Assembly (NCBI RefSeq): GCF_001428105.1
Contig: NZ_LMSJ01000060.1
Location: forward strand, 124,001 to 188,000
Direction of reading: 5' to 3'
Source: Paenibacillus sp. Soil766
Lineage (GTDB): Bacteria > Bacillota > Bacilli > Paenibacillales > NBRC-103111
Length of the DNA stretch: 64,000 nucleotides
Position numbers and translations under genes: made by a program. The notes beneath the pieces were generated by a model, which saw only the letters and a program-made list of their open reading frames with translations, was not told the origin of the DNA and ran no database searches. Each line of letters opens with the position of its first letter. Within the stretch, counting starts at the first letter, position 1. Positions 51,013 to 60,631 of the stretch are shown piece after piece.

Positions 51013-53729
51013 GCAATAAGCGGGAAATACATGTTAACCGTAGTCCCTTTGCCTAACGTACTCTCTACATCAATACCGTATGCTTCGCCAAAGTATAGCT
51101 TAATCCGTTCATGCACATTGGTGATCCCGATGCTTTCACCTTTCGTCTTTCCTTCGAGCGTCGCCTTGATTTCCATCAGCTTAGCCTCTGTGATCCCAAC
51201 ACCATCGTCACTGACGGTGATCTGAAGCCTATCTGGCATTTTTCGCACGTCGATGACGATGGTGCCGCCATGTTCGGTTACCTCCAGACCGTGGTAAATG
51301 GCATTTTCCACGATCGGCTGCAGCGTCAGCTTCAGCACCGGAATTTCCAACATGTCGTCGCTCACGTCATACTGCAGCTTAATTTTGTCCCCGAAACGCA
51401 TCTGCAGGATATCCACATAGGTTTTCACATGGTCGATTTCCTCGCTTAATTTCACCACTTTTTCACCCCGAGTAATGCTTGTCTTAAACAAGGCAATCAG
51501 CAGTTTGATCATCTTCTCTGTGCGAGGGTCCTTGGCAAAAGCCATATACTGCGCTGTTTTCAACGTATTGTACAGGAAATGAGGATTGATCTGAGATTGC
51601 AGCAGATTTAATTCATACTCCTTGGCCTTGAGCTCAGCATCCTTGACCATCACATCGGAGATAAACTTCTCCTCAATCAGCACATTAATACGCTCGAGCA
51701 TCTCATTAAAGCTATTGCCTAACTCGTAGATTTCATCCACGGATGTGCTCTTAAAGCGCGCTTGCAGGTTTCCTCTCTTCACATTTCTTACTGTCTTGAG
51801 CAAGGAGGAAATATTCATGAGAAGGATCGAAGAAAAGCCATACGAGAACCCAACGGTTATGATAATGAGTCCAAAAAGAACCACCAAACTGTAAATCAGA
51901 ATGTACTCATTCTCATTAAAGTTCTTTAACAGAAAGACTAAACTCCATCCATTTTCTTCAAAGAACTGCGAAATCATGAGAAAATTGTTACCGCCTTCCC
52001 GGAACGATACCCTTTCATTCGCTTCAAAGGAAGGTTTATTGTTATGCAACACCTCAGATAAGCTAGTCTTTTGACTTCGGCCAATATCACTGAATATATC
52101 TTTGCCTGAAGGATCAACCAGATATACATCCAAGTAGCTGTACTTGGTAAACACATTTAGCATTTTCTCGATATCTTCCCCATTAAAATCGACCAAAATA
52201 AACCCTAACAGCTTACCCGCCTCAATACCATCGGCGACCCCTCTAATTTGCATGCCAACACGGATGCCTTTCTTATTAAAAGGGGAGTCCGTATAGCTTC
52301 GCCATAATAGCTTGCTAAAATGGTCTCGAACATAGTCCAAATCCGATTTGGCATCAGGCCGCAACATGAAGGGTCTTCCGTAAGTAGACGAATAGACCAA
52401 ACGTTCATTTGCGTTGTAAAGCGTAATATTCGATATGCCTTTATCAAACAAATTTCGGGTCAAAATAATATTATTCATCGCATCCCGAATCTCTTCGTCG
52501 ACGTCTTTGGAAATACTAGTATCCAGCAGCTTTTGAACCTTATCGTTGAAAGAAGAAGTCTCGATCGTCATTCTCCGATAGTTACTATAGACTAAATCCA
52601 TCTGTTGATAGAGAATTTGAGCGCTATATTCAAAGACAGACCCTACCTTGCTTTCAACCGTGTTCTTAGCCGATATGTAAGAGCTGCCTGTGATTAATAC
52701 GACTGGAATTGTGACGATGGCAGCGTTCAACAACAGCAGTGTCAGTTTGAAGCTGATTCTCCTCTTCGACAAGGCCATTGGTTTATTTTCAAGGTTATTG
52801 TGATTCAATGAATTGATTTGCTGCTCCATATGTTTAATGGGCTTAACAATTTTTTTGCTTGTAATTGCGAGCGCTAGGATCGAAACAATGAGGCAGATTA
52901 ACCCTACCCGAATATTCAAATGCAGATTGTTCGCAATGGATTGCTGCAGCTTATCGAAGGTAAACGTATTGGTAATCGTCCAGCCTTCAAAGTTGAGCGC
53001 GTTTTTAAATGAATATTTCTGATCTGTTAATTCACCTGCATGTGGAATGTTGGAAACCTCCGCAGAGTTCCCCGTATGGTCTGTAATAAAAATTCCGTTC
53101 CCTGCAAACTGCATTTCCTCAATGAGCTTGGTACTCAATACCACAACCATATGTGCTTTGATTTCATTCGTATAAGGTTCAAATATAGGACTGATGATCG
53201 CTAAACGTTCATAGTTCCCCTCTGTATACCGATCCAGGAAAAACTGACTTTCCTCGTTTTGTATGGAAGGTTTCTGCAACGTGTTATAGAAGTCTTCAGT
53301 ACCGTACTTGTCATAGTCTTTGCCTACCCAATTGTTCGCCTTAATAAAAATATTTCGATGATAGTCAACCACAAGCAAAGAATCGACTTTATCATTCGTC
53401 AAAATGAGATTTTTCAGAAACTCCTCATAATCCTTTTGCGCTTTGAAGAGTTGATAAGGGTCTAATTCATCTGAACTAATAATCCGATCAAAATACTCAT
53501 TTTTCATCGACAAACTCACCGTATTGGCGATTTCAGCCAAGTACGTGTTCGCCTTTTCCACAGCTGCGCCTGTAGCGATCTCATTCACACGTTCAAACTG
53601 GAACAAAATAAAGCGGTTCGTAACCCAATTACAAGTGAGCGTCGTTAAGGCGATTGAAATGATGGAAAAGATAATACCGGTTAACATAATTTTCTTCTGC
53701 AGTGACTTTTTAAAGTTAAATGGTATCAT
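50991..53729 (-). CDS. YesM-type sensor histidine kinase with a duplicated sensor half
   Basis: 912 residues, about 300 longer than usual for this family. Four membrane segments (about 13-35, 274-292, 328-352, 610-635) enclose two extracellular cache-like domains (36-273 and 353-609), each followed by a HAMP-like stretch. The single kinase core lies at the C-terminus: phosphoacceptor His717 in SQINPHFLYNTL, then HATPase with PIVENAIYHGLE and DDGVGI. It starts 23 bp after the YesN-type regulator gene, its partner. Position between sialidase genes and importer 3 suggests that it senses a sialidase product. ATG at 53729. A terminator overlaps its stop. Confidence 0.93.
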   Translation of the reverse strand: MIPFNFKKSLQKKIMLTGIIFSIISIALTTLTCNWVTNRFILFQFERVNEIATGAAVEKANTYLAEIANTVSLSMKNEYFDRIISSDELDPYQLFKAQKDYEEFLKNLILTNDKVDSLLVVDYHRNIFIKANNWVGKDYDKYGTEDFYNTLQKPSIQNEESQFFLDRYTEGNYERLAIISPIFEPYTNEIKAHMVVVLSTKLIEEMQFAGNGIFITDHTGNSAEVSNIPHAGELTDQKYSFKNALNFEGWTITNTFTFDKLQQSIANNLHLNIRVGLICLIVSILALAITSKKIVKPIKHMEQQINSLNHNNLENKPMALSKRRISFKLTLLLLNAAIVTIPVVLITGSSYISAKNTVESKVGSVFEYSAQILYQQMDLVYSNYRRMTIETSSFNDKVQKLLDTSISKDVDEEIRDAMNNIILTRNLFDKGISNITLYNANERLVYSSTYGRPFMLRPDAKSDLDYVRDHFSKLLWRSYTDSPFNKKGIRVGMQIRGVADGIEAGKLLGFILVDFNGEDIEKMLNVFTKYSYLDVYLVDPSGKDIFSDIGRSQKTSLSEVLHNNKPSFEANERVSFREGGNNFLMISQFFEENGWSLVFLLKNFNENEYILIYSLVVLFGLIIITVGFSYGFSSILLMNISSLLKTVRNVKRGNLQARFKSTSVDEIYELGNSFNEMLERINVLIEEKFISDVMVKDAELKAKEYELNLLQSQINPHFLYNTLKTAQYMAFAKDPRTEKMIKLLIALFKTSITRGEKVVKLSEEIDHVKTYVDILQMRFGDKIKLQYDVSDDMLEIPVLKLTLQPIVENAIYHGLEVTEHGGTIVIDVRKMPDRLQITVSDDGVGITEAKLMEIKATLEGKTKGESIGITNVHERIKLYFGEAYGIDVESTLGKGTTVNMYFPLIAQQGYLV

Positions 53730-53752
53730 AGCGACTCCTCATCCGACATCGG

Positions 53753-55333
53753 TTACCCTTTGTACTTTTCTCGATATTCCAATGGTGTAAGTCCTGTCAC
53801 ATTTCTAAAAAGCTCACTAAAATAACGGGGCTTCTCATACCCAACCAACGTTGAAATTTCATATACTTTATAGTTAATGTCCTTTAATAATCGTTTGGCT
53901 TCCTCCATCCGCGCTTCGGTGAGGATATATTTAAAGGTATTCCCTAAATCCTTACTGAAAAGTCTGGATAGGTGCACAGGATGCACATTGACATACCGTG
54001 CTAATTCCTCAAGACTAATTTGTTCGGCATAATTTTTCTTGATATAGGCTAGTGCTTCATCCACAATTCTTCTGTTTTTCATCGTATTCTCTTCATTAAT
54101 TAACTCGAAAGCTTCTATGGTAAATACTTCTAACTTTTTAAAAATCATCACTAGCGTTTCACAATAGCCAATTTCCTTCATGATTGCGTTCGTCCGCTCC
54201 AAAAACAGATCGGATTTTTTCCCCATTTCCCCCAATGCATTGAAAACAGCGAGAACTAATTTAACAGCAAAGCCTGAAATCCTATCCAAATCCGTTAATT
54301 TGGACGCGATCCATTCATTTTTCAGCGCTTCCAGGTATTCAATCAATTGGGCATGTGCTTTGCCATGAACGAGCTGCATCATTTCTTTCATCAGCTTCTC
54401 TTCTTCTGCGAATGTAAATATACGCTTGCCGCTAGGATCTAGTTCCTTATACGTGATCAGACGATTGCCTGCATAAGCTGAATGCAAGAAGGAGTCTCTT
54501 AGGCTTATAAAAGAATGACATAGCTCTTGCACATTAGCGGCCGTGCTTCCAATCACACATGAAATATCCAGGCATTCTTCTTCATTTTTCTTATACATAC
54601 CCAGTTCTTCCTTTAAATTCCCGTAGATCTCCGTAACCGTTTGCACAAAGTTGATCTCCGAAACAGTCCCTAACAGAATGAATATGTCATTGAATGAAAT
54701 AACCATGCCCTTATTTGGAATTTCGAGCTGTTCATATAGATATCCTCGGATGAATTCCTGCATACTGCGTACGCGATCTGCCCCAGAATAAAAGGCCATA
54801 TGCTTATATTCATCCATCCGAATTAAGGCAAGGGGATATTCCCTCTGGTCGAATTTGATACCCGCAGTTAAAGGAATTGAAGAGCTTTCCATCATGTCTT
54901 TAAAAAAAGTCTCCCGCTGCCGCCAGAAATCCTCGCTGTCGATTCGGATTTGATTTTCTTTATCCAGTACGTCTCTAAGCTTTGTAAAATGAGTAACAAT
55001 TTCATCTTCCCCATCGGACTTGAGAATATAGCCGTAAATCCCGCACTCCAAGCCTTTCCGAGCGTAGTCAAACTCATTGAAAGCACTGAATAACGTTACC
55101 TTCGTCCGCGAAAATCTGCTTTTGACTTCCATAGCCAATTCAAGACCATTCAGTACTGGCATACGGATATCCGTTAGAATTGCATCTACTTCTGTTTTAT
55201 CTAAAAATTCCAGTGCTTTGTATCCATTCTCGCATACACCAGCTATTTCAAATCCTAATGAATGCCAATCAATAATAGATGGCAGCACGGTCCTGAAAAT
55301 GGCTTCATCTTCAACAATAAGCAGCTTGTACAA
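53753..55333 (-). CDS. YesN-type response regulator with AraC DNA-binding domain
   Basis: 526 residues. The receiver domain (1-120) has the acidic pair VEDE, the phosphorylated Asp in AILTDIRMPVLNG and Lys in YILKSD. A long middle domain leads to two AraC helix-turn-helix motifs at the C-terminus (ISLEELARYVNVHPVHLSRL and VYEISTLVGYEKPRYFSELF). The start chosen is TTG at 55333 (MYKLLIVEDE), seven bases after GGAGGT, the usual family start; upstream in-frame ATG gives 20 extra residues. Paired with the kinase gene downstream. It probably activates importer 3 and sialidase genes. Confidence 0.92.
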   Translation of the reverse strand: MYKLLIVEDEAIFRTVLPSIIDWHSLGFEIAGVCENGYKALEFLDKTEVDAILTDIRMPVLNGLELAMEVKSRFSRTKVTLFSAFNEFDYARKGLECGIYGYILKSDGEDEIVTHFTKLRDVLDKENQIRIDSEDFWRQRETFFKDMMESSSIPLTAGIKFDQREYPLALIRMDEYKHMAFYSGADRVRSMQEFIRGYLYEQLEIPNKGMVISFNDIFILLGTVSEINFVQTVTEIYGNLKEELGMYKKNEEECLDISCVIGSTAANVQELCHSFISLRDSFLHSAYAGNRLITYKELDPSGKRIFTFAEEEKLMKEMMQLVHGKAHAQLIEYLEALKNEWIASKLTDLDRISGFAVKLVLAVFNALGEMGKKSDLFLERTNAIMKEIGYCETLVMIFKKLEVFTIEAFELINEENTMKNRRIVDEALAYIKKNYAEQISLEELARYVNVHPVHLSRLFSKDLGNTFKYILTEARMEEAKRLLKDINYKVYEISTLVGYEKPRYFSELFRNVTGLTPLEYREKYKG

Positions 55334-55367
55334 GCCATTCACCTCCAGCATATATTGTAACACGGAA

Positions 55368-55393
55368 GTGGAGCCGACGGATGTCGCCCCCAC
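55368..55393 (-). terminator. Hairpin between secreted sialidase and YesN-type gene
   Basis: GTGGAGCCGAC / GTCGCCCCCAC imperfect stem with a 4-base loop and a weak T tail on the minus strand. Partial termination is plausible. Confidence 0.35.
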
Positions 55394-55412
55394 TATTGTT
55401 CCGCACGTTGAC

Positions 55413-58337
55413 TTACTGATTATACAGACCCCGGATTTCTTGGGAGCTTAAAGACCTGTCATATACACGCACTTCATCGATCATGCCATCCCAGTAACGT
55501 GTCGTTCCATTCTTATCTTTCCCTATGGTAAGAGCGTTAGACGCACTCGTCACATCGGGGACGTTACTTGTATACACGCCCTTCATTTCTACGCCGTTCA
55601 CATAAATGCGAATGATCAGATCTTCGCGCGTAACGGCAATGTGCGTCCAAGCTCCAGCTGAGAGTGCAACCGCATCCGTTGACACATAATTGCCAGTAGG
55701 CGCTGATGTGCCATCGATTTGGAAGGCGATTTTACCCGCTTCCATCCGAACCCACCATGAGGGTACATCTGTACCCACATCTCCGTACCAGAAAATGAAC
55801 CGCGTGCCAGACACCGTATCCGGTTTCACCCATGCAGACGCGGTAAAGTCACCTTTGCCCAACTGTAAGCTATTTTTGTTGCCCGCATCGACATAATCAT
55901 TGGTGGCATCGAATAGCAGCCCATTATTTGTCTTACCTGTCGACCATGCCGCGCCATTAACCACCGTGCCCGCATTGCCATTGCCAGATGCATCGGCCGC
56001 TGTCGTGCCACTTGTTTCATCGAGCTTCAAGTACGCGACAGGCGCTGAACTTGGCAGTTCGGTGTACAGCCTTGTGGATTCGACATGCGCATTCACCGCG
56101 TCTGTGCTTGTGCCCAGCACCCAGTGTGTTACAACATCACTGTAGCTCCCAGACTGCATGGCGAATTCCCCCTGGAAGACACCGTCCATATACACTTCAG
56201 CATACCCATAATTCACTCTTACCTTCCATGCATGCCAGCCGCTATTCACGGTCACCGCTTTCATTCTCGTCCAGACGCCGTAATCGGTTATGGCATAAAT
56301 GCCGTCTGATCTGAAATCCAACATCAGTCTGTATTTCCCATCCCCTACCTTCGTACCCAAGGATGCTGGATGTGGGCTAACCCCTATCGTCCCCGTGCTG
56401 AAATCATCGATTTTCGCCTTGAATTCCAGGGTATAGGATTGCGGAATACTTAGATCCGTCCTGCTCACAGAAGAATTAGTGCTTGTGTTGCTGGATACAT
56501 TCAACTGTCCCGCAGGGCTGATGCTAGCGCTGCCAGCTGTCGTCCAGCTTGGCAAGCTGTTCCACTGCTCATCGAGGTTGACTGATGCGACATCCCATGT
56601 CACAGGCACATCCGTATACAGCTTGGAGTATTCGACATGTGCATTGACGGCATCGCTGCTTGTGCCTACAACCCAATGCTGCAGCACATCGCTATAGTTG
56701 CCGGACTGCATCGCGAATTTGCCTTGAGACACACCGTCCATGAACACCTCAGCAACACCATGGTTCACCACAACTCGCCATGTATACCAACTGTTCGTAA
56801 GTGTTACAGCCTTAATTTGCGTCCAATCACCCAAATTCGTTATCGCATAAATGCCATCCGTCCTGAAATCCAGCATTAGCCGATATTTCCCATCTCCGAT
56901 CTTGGTGCCTAAGGAGGTTGGATATGGACTGACCCCCATCGTTCCATTGCTGAAGTCATCGACTTTCGCCTTGAACTCAAGCGTGTACGACTGAGGAATG
57001 CTAATATCGAATCGGTTAACTGATGAGGTGGCGCTATTATTGCTAGACAAGTTCAGCTGTCCCACCGGGCTAATGGCCGCAGTTCCAGCTGTGTTCCAAG
57101 CTGACAAGCTGGTCCATTGCTCATCGACATTCACCGTCGGAATGGCAGGGTACGTTGGAGCCGTCCCTGATAACGGATCAAGGGTCTGCTCGCCATCGGT
57201 TAGCCACTCCAAATTGAATCTAGCTAACACCATATAGTGATATTTGAGCGTACCGTTCCATTTTTCATAAAAACAATAGATCGTCTGCTTATCATTACTA
57301 ACGGCGAGGTCGGAATAGGCCGCTCCTGTCGGGCTTATCACCTTGGAGTAGGTCCAGCTATCTCCTTCGTCCATGGACATTTTGACCGTCAAATTGGATC
57401 GATCACTCGGGTTATTCGTATTGCTAAACAGAAGTCTGTTGTTATAGTACTCGTGTTGATCGGTAAAACGTACAATGCTTCCAAAATCGTTCGGATCATT
57501 CAACTCACTGTCTAATACAGGCGTAGACCATCCGCTGTTCCCATTGGAACTTGTTGCGACTGAACGCAGCGGGGATACCTTCGTACTATTGCGCATATTG
57601 AGCATAACGGAACCATCGTACCGCTGTACGGACGTCGTTTCATTCGGACTTGGAATATCCGGTGTATCCGCGATGATGTCCCCTCTGTTCCAAGTAGCTC
57701 CGCCGTCATCGCTATAAATGGTGGAAACAACACCAGGTGCATGGCTTGTGTTCAATGTAAGCCAAACGGGGACAAGCAGCCTGCCATTATCAAGCTGAAT
57801 CCCATGTCCGGGACCTGTTGCAAAGGCAGTCCAGTTAAACTCTGATTTATATTGGTTGAAGACCGACGTTATTTCTACTGGACTCGACCATGTAGCGCCG
57901 TTATCTGTACTCTTCCGATAGAAGGCCTGATTGTACTCCTTGCAGTACAGGAAGTGTACAGTGCCGCTGTTCTTCTCAGCGATCATGACGGGATTGTTGA
58001 TCGTATTCGCCGTAGTCACACCATCCACCAGCTTCACTCTGGACTGCCACGTACTCCCGCCATCAGTACTTCTTCGCATATAAATGTCGATATCCGCCCA
58101 GTCGGAAGTCGTCTTTCTTGCTTCGGCGTAAGTGATGACCGTCCCATTCCCCGTCACGACGACACCCGGTATACGATACTGGGCATAGCCATCCACGGTC
58201 GCCTCGTATAGAATCGTTTCATCATAAAAGGAAGCAGCCGCATTGGCCACATTCCCCGAATGGAAGGGAACTACGGCTGCAATTAACATTGCTACTACTA
58301 ACAGGATGAACATGTTACTGATTTTGCTTTTGGACAT
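55413..58337 (-). CDS. Secreted modular GH33 sialidase-family enzyme
   Basis: 974 residues. Signal peptide about 1-33; GH33 propeller about 36-390 with YRIPG, TSDWADID, PNETTSV, PLRSVAT, SDRSNLTV and AAYSDLAV holding the catalytic residues; then two copies of a beta-sandwich module (about 404-577 and 585-762, clearly duplicated, each ending in a HWVVGTS/HWVLGTS stretch); then a LamG-like domain (about 767-970). No SLH or sortase signal is seen, so it is probably released or held by carbohydrate binding. AAAGGAG precedes the ATG. A cre site lies in its leader. It is followed at 79 bp by the YesN-type gene. Confidence 0.94.
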   Translation of the reverse strand: MSKSKISNMFILLVVAMLIAAVVPFHSGNVANAAASFYDETILYEATVDGYAQYRIPGVVVTGNGTVITYAEARKTTSDWADIDIYMRRSTDGGSTWQSRVKLVDGVTTANTINNPVMIAEKNSGTVHFLYCKEYNQAFYRKSTDNGATWSSPVEITSVFNQYKSEFNWTAFATGPGHGIQLDNGRLLVPVWLTLNTSHAPGVVSTIYSDDGGATWNRGDIIADTPDIPSPNETTSVQRYDGSVMLNMRNSTKVSPLRSVATSSNGNSGWSTPVLDSELNDPNDFGSIVRFTDQHEYYNNRLLFSNTNNPSDRSNLTVKMSMDEGDSWTYSKVISPTGAAYSDLAVSNDKQTIYCFYEKWNGTLKYHYMVLARFNLEWLTDGEQTLDPLSGTAPTYPAIPTVNVDEQWTSLSAWNTAGTAAISPVGQLNLSSNNSATSSVNRFDISIPQSYTLEFKAKVDDFSNGTMGVSPYPTSLGTKIGDGKYRLMLDFRTDGIYAITNLGDWTQIKAVTLTNSWYTWRVVVNHGVAEVFMDGVSQGKFAMQSGNYSDVLQHWVVGTSSDAVNAHVEYSKLYTDVPVTWDVASVNLDEQWNSLPSWTTAGSASISPAGQLNVSSNTSTNSSVSRTDLSIPQSYTLEFKAKIDDFSTGTIGVSPHPASLGTKVGDGKYRLMLDFRSDGIYAITDYGVWTRMKAVTVNSGWHAWKVRVNYGYAEVYMDGVFQGEFAMQSGSYSDVVTHWVLGTSTDAVNAHVESTRLYTELPSSAPVAYLKLDETSGTTAADASGNGNAGTVVNGAAWSTGKTNNGLLFDATNDYVDAGNKNSLQLGKGDFTASAWVKPDTVSGTRFIFWYGDVGTDVPSWWVRMEAGKIAFQIDGTSAPTGNYVSTDAVALSAGAWTHIAVTREDLIIRIYVNGVEMKGVYTSNVPDVTSASNALTIGKDKNGTTRYWDGMIDEVRVYDRSLSSQEIRGLYNQ
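56052..57128 (-). repeat. Tandem duplicated domain inside the secreted sialidase gene
   Basis: The coding sequence for residues about 404-577 (57128-56607) and 585-762 (56585-56052) encodes two closely similar copies of one module, sharing segments such as IPQSYTLEFKAK, GDGKYRLMLDFR and SDAVNAHVE. This is an in-gene duplication. Confidence 0.85.
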
Positions 58338-58412
58338 CTTTACACGCTCCTTTGATAGTGAATTGTCCTAGACCGTATTCGTCTATCACCTCCCTCAGTA
58401 GATAAAGTCAAA

Positions 58413-58426
58413 AGTAAGCGGTTTCA
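58413..58426. promoter_or_regulatory. cre site before the secreted sialidase gene
   Basis: Minus-strand TGAAACCGCTTACT matches 13 of 14 positions of the cre consensus, 76 bp before the start codon of the gene at 58337. No convincing promoter hexamers were assigned. The rest of this 352-bp gap holds the preceding gene's terminator and otherwise nothing I recognise. Confidence 0.6.
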
Positions 58427-58630
58427 AAAAGCGGCGATGTCAGTATTGTAGCTCGCCTTGCCCCTACTTATATTTCATTTCTTTATAAATTCTATCATTT
58501 CTTTAGGAAACGGGTTTTTAGACGTTATTGGTGTCGTTTGTATGATTTGGAGGGACACGTAGGCTACACATTTGCATTAACTGGATAAAATCCATCTATT
58601 TGCCTCTGGTGCACCAAATATTAAAGCAAA

Positions 58631-58661
58631 GCAGCCTTATCCAGCAATCTGGCAAGGCCGC
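58631..58661 (-). terminator. Terminator of importer 4/sialidase operon
   Basis: GCAGCCTT...CCAG / CTGG...AAGGCCGC stem, followed on the minus strand by TTTGCTTT. It lies about 30 bp after the stop at 58690. Confidence 0.6.
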
Positions 58662-58689
58662 CTCTTGTTCCTGATCCCATCTTCAATCG

Positions 58690-59709
58690 TTACGATCTAG
58701 AAAAGCTTGCCAGCGAAATCCGCTCGTACGACTTCTCTTCTCCGTTTTCATATAGACACAGTACATTGCCATCCCGCGTAATCGCCAGGTCGGAATAGGC
58801 GGAAGGTCCTTCATGAATGACCTTCTCCACCGTCCACGTATGGCCGCCATCCCTACTTGCTTTCACGGTCATATTGTTTCGCTTCACGCTGCTCGGATTG
58901 GAAAACAAAATGCTCCCTTGTCCATCTGCCAGGACACTGCCTTGGCAAATCGGCTCCACAAGCGCTTCATCCAGCGTGATGTCCGACCAGGTCATACCGC
59001 CGTCGTGACTCCAAGCGATGGCCCGCCGATTGTACCCGTGATAGCTGCGCATATTCATATAAATCGCGCCATCCGGCATCTCGGCGAGCGTGCATTCGTT
59101 GGTGTTTTCACCAACGATTCCCCCTATTTGCCACGTCGCCCCGTGATCGTCGCTATAGATGACGTGTGCAGTATAAGGACCCGACGTCCCTGTCTCCGGG
59201 TTCAAAACCGCGTGATTGCAAGGAACGAGCAAGCGCCCGCTCTGCAGCTGAACCGCGTGACAGGGCCCTGCCGCATACCAGGTCCACTCCGGCCGCTTCA
59301 CGTCTTGCGAAATATCCCTCATATCCGACCAAGTCAATCCGTCATCGTCGCTTTTCATTATCAATACGTCTCTGGACTTTTTACCTGCTAAAATATCATG
59401 CTCATGACCGTCTTCCGCATTGCGGTTCAGCAGCAGCCAGATGGTTCCCGTCTCTCTATCCTGCACTGGGCATGGGTTGCCGATCGTATTGTTCCCATCA
59501 GCCGCGATGAACTGCATTGGCTCCCATGTATGCCCGTTGTCCGTGCTTCTGCGAAGCACGATATCGATTTTGCCGGCATCCCCCGCTCCATTCTTTCTAG
59601 CTTCACTGAAAGCCAGCACAGTTCCCTCATGGGTCACAAGCAAGGATGGAATGCGGAAAGTATGATAGCCATGTTCTCCTGCTTTGTACAGATGTTGATG
59701 ATTAACCAT
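58690..59709 (-). CDS. GH33 sialidase without signal peptide, in importer 4 operon
   Basis: 339-residue compact beta-propeller. Asp boxes include STDNGHTW, SDDDGLTW, SDDHGATW, SHDGGMTW and SRDGGHTW. Catalytic positions are kept: Arg in FRIPSLL, Asp in GAGDAGKID, Glu in NTNECTL, Arg in YNRRAIA and VKRNNM, Tyr in SAYSDLAI. No signal peptide, so probably cytosolic and acting on imported oligosaccharides. It is a different branch from the other three sialidases in the window. The ATG at 59709 follows GGAAGGAG at nine bases. Last gene of binding protein-permease-permease-sialidase. Confidence 0.92.
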   Translation of the reverse strand: MVNHQHLYKAGEHGYHTFRIPSLLVTHEGTVLAFSEARKNGAGDAGKIDIVLRRSTDNGHTWEPMQFIAADGNNTIGNPCPVQDRETGTIWLLLNRNAEDGHEHDILAGKKSRDVLIMKSDDDGLTWSDMRDISQDVKRPEWTWYAAGPCHAVQLQSGRLLVPCNHAVLNPETGTSGPYTAHVIYSDDHGATWQIGGIVGENTNECTLAEMPDGAIYMNMRSYHGYNRRAIAWSHDGGMTWSDITLDEALVEPICQGSVLADGQGSILFSNPSSVKRNNMTVKASRDGGHTWTVEKVIHEGPSAYSDLAITRDGNVLCLYENGEEKSYERISLASFSRS

Positions 59710-59732
59710 GTTAAACACTCCTTCCGCAGCGA

Positions 59733-60617
59733 TCAGCCCTTAACCGAACCGACCAGCATGCCTTTGACGAAATACTTTTGAATAAATGGATATACGAATA
59801 AGATTGGCAGCGTGCTAATGACGACAACGGCCGACTTCAATGTAGCTGCAGGTGGAGGGTCTCTGATCAGATCGACCTGTGTCTCATCCTGAAGCAGTCC
59901 CGTCAGCAAAATATTGCGCATAACCACCTGAATCGGCAGCTTGCTTTGGGAGTTGATATAAATCGAAGCATTAAACCAATCGTTCCAATGATAGACGGCA
60001 TAGAACAAACCAATCGTTGCGATCGCCGGCATAGACAGCGGCACGACAATTTTCCATAAAATGACCGCAGGGGAAGCACCGTCCATGACCCCCGATTCCT
60101 CCAATTCCTCAGGCAGCGTCAGGAAGAAATTCCGCATGATGAACAAGTTCCACGCACTGACTAAACTTGGGATAATTAACACCCATAAGGTATCTTTCAG
60201 CCCCAAATTATCGATCAGCATATAGGTCGGGATAAGTCCCCCGTGAAAAATCATCGTCAGAAAAATAATTAACACGAGCGCATTTCGTCCAGGTAGCGTC
60301 CTGCGGGCTAGTCCATATGCCAGTGTCGCAGTGAACAACAGATTTAGAAACGTACCGACAACCACTCTGAATATCGTTACTTTATAAGCGTTGTATATGA
60401 TCATGCCACGGTTCAGCAGCATGTCGTAAGCACCGAAATCGATTTTTTCCGGAATGAGGACGAAGGCGCCCCTTCTCATCGATTCTTCCGCACTGATAAA
60501 AGAAGTCGCCAGCACCGACAAGAATGGGATAATAAAAATAAGTGACATCACAGTCAAAATCACAATATTACATACATCAAACGAACGTTCACCTATGGTA
60601 GGTTTCACAGCGCTCAT
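59733..60617 (-). CDS. Sugar ABC importer 4, permease (YtcP/AraQ type)
   Basis: 294-residue permease with six membrane segments, docking loop EELEESGVMDGASPAVILWK and C-terminus YFVKGMLVGSVKG. It begins 14 bp after the LplB-type gene and ends 23 bp before the sialidase start. GGGGGTGG precedes the ATG. Confidence 0.93.
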   Translation of the reverse strand: MSAVKPTIGERSFDVCNIVILTVMSLIFIIPFLSVLATSFISAEESMRRGAFVLIPEKIDFGAYDMLLNRGMIIYNAYKVTIFRVVVGTFLNLLFTATLAYGLARRTLPGRNALVLIIFLTMIFHGGLIPTYMLIDNLGLKDTLWVLIIPSLVSAWNLFIMRNFFLTLPEELEESGVMDGASPAVILWKIVVPLSMPAIATIGLFYAVYHWNDWFNASIYINSQSKLPIQVVMRNILLTGLLQDETQVDLIRDPPPAATLKSAVVVISTLPILFVYPFIQKYFVKGMLVGSVKG

Positions 60618-60631
60618 CCACGGTCCACCCC

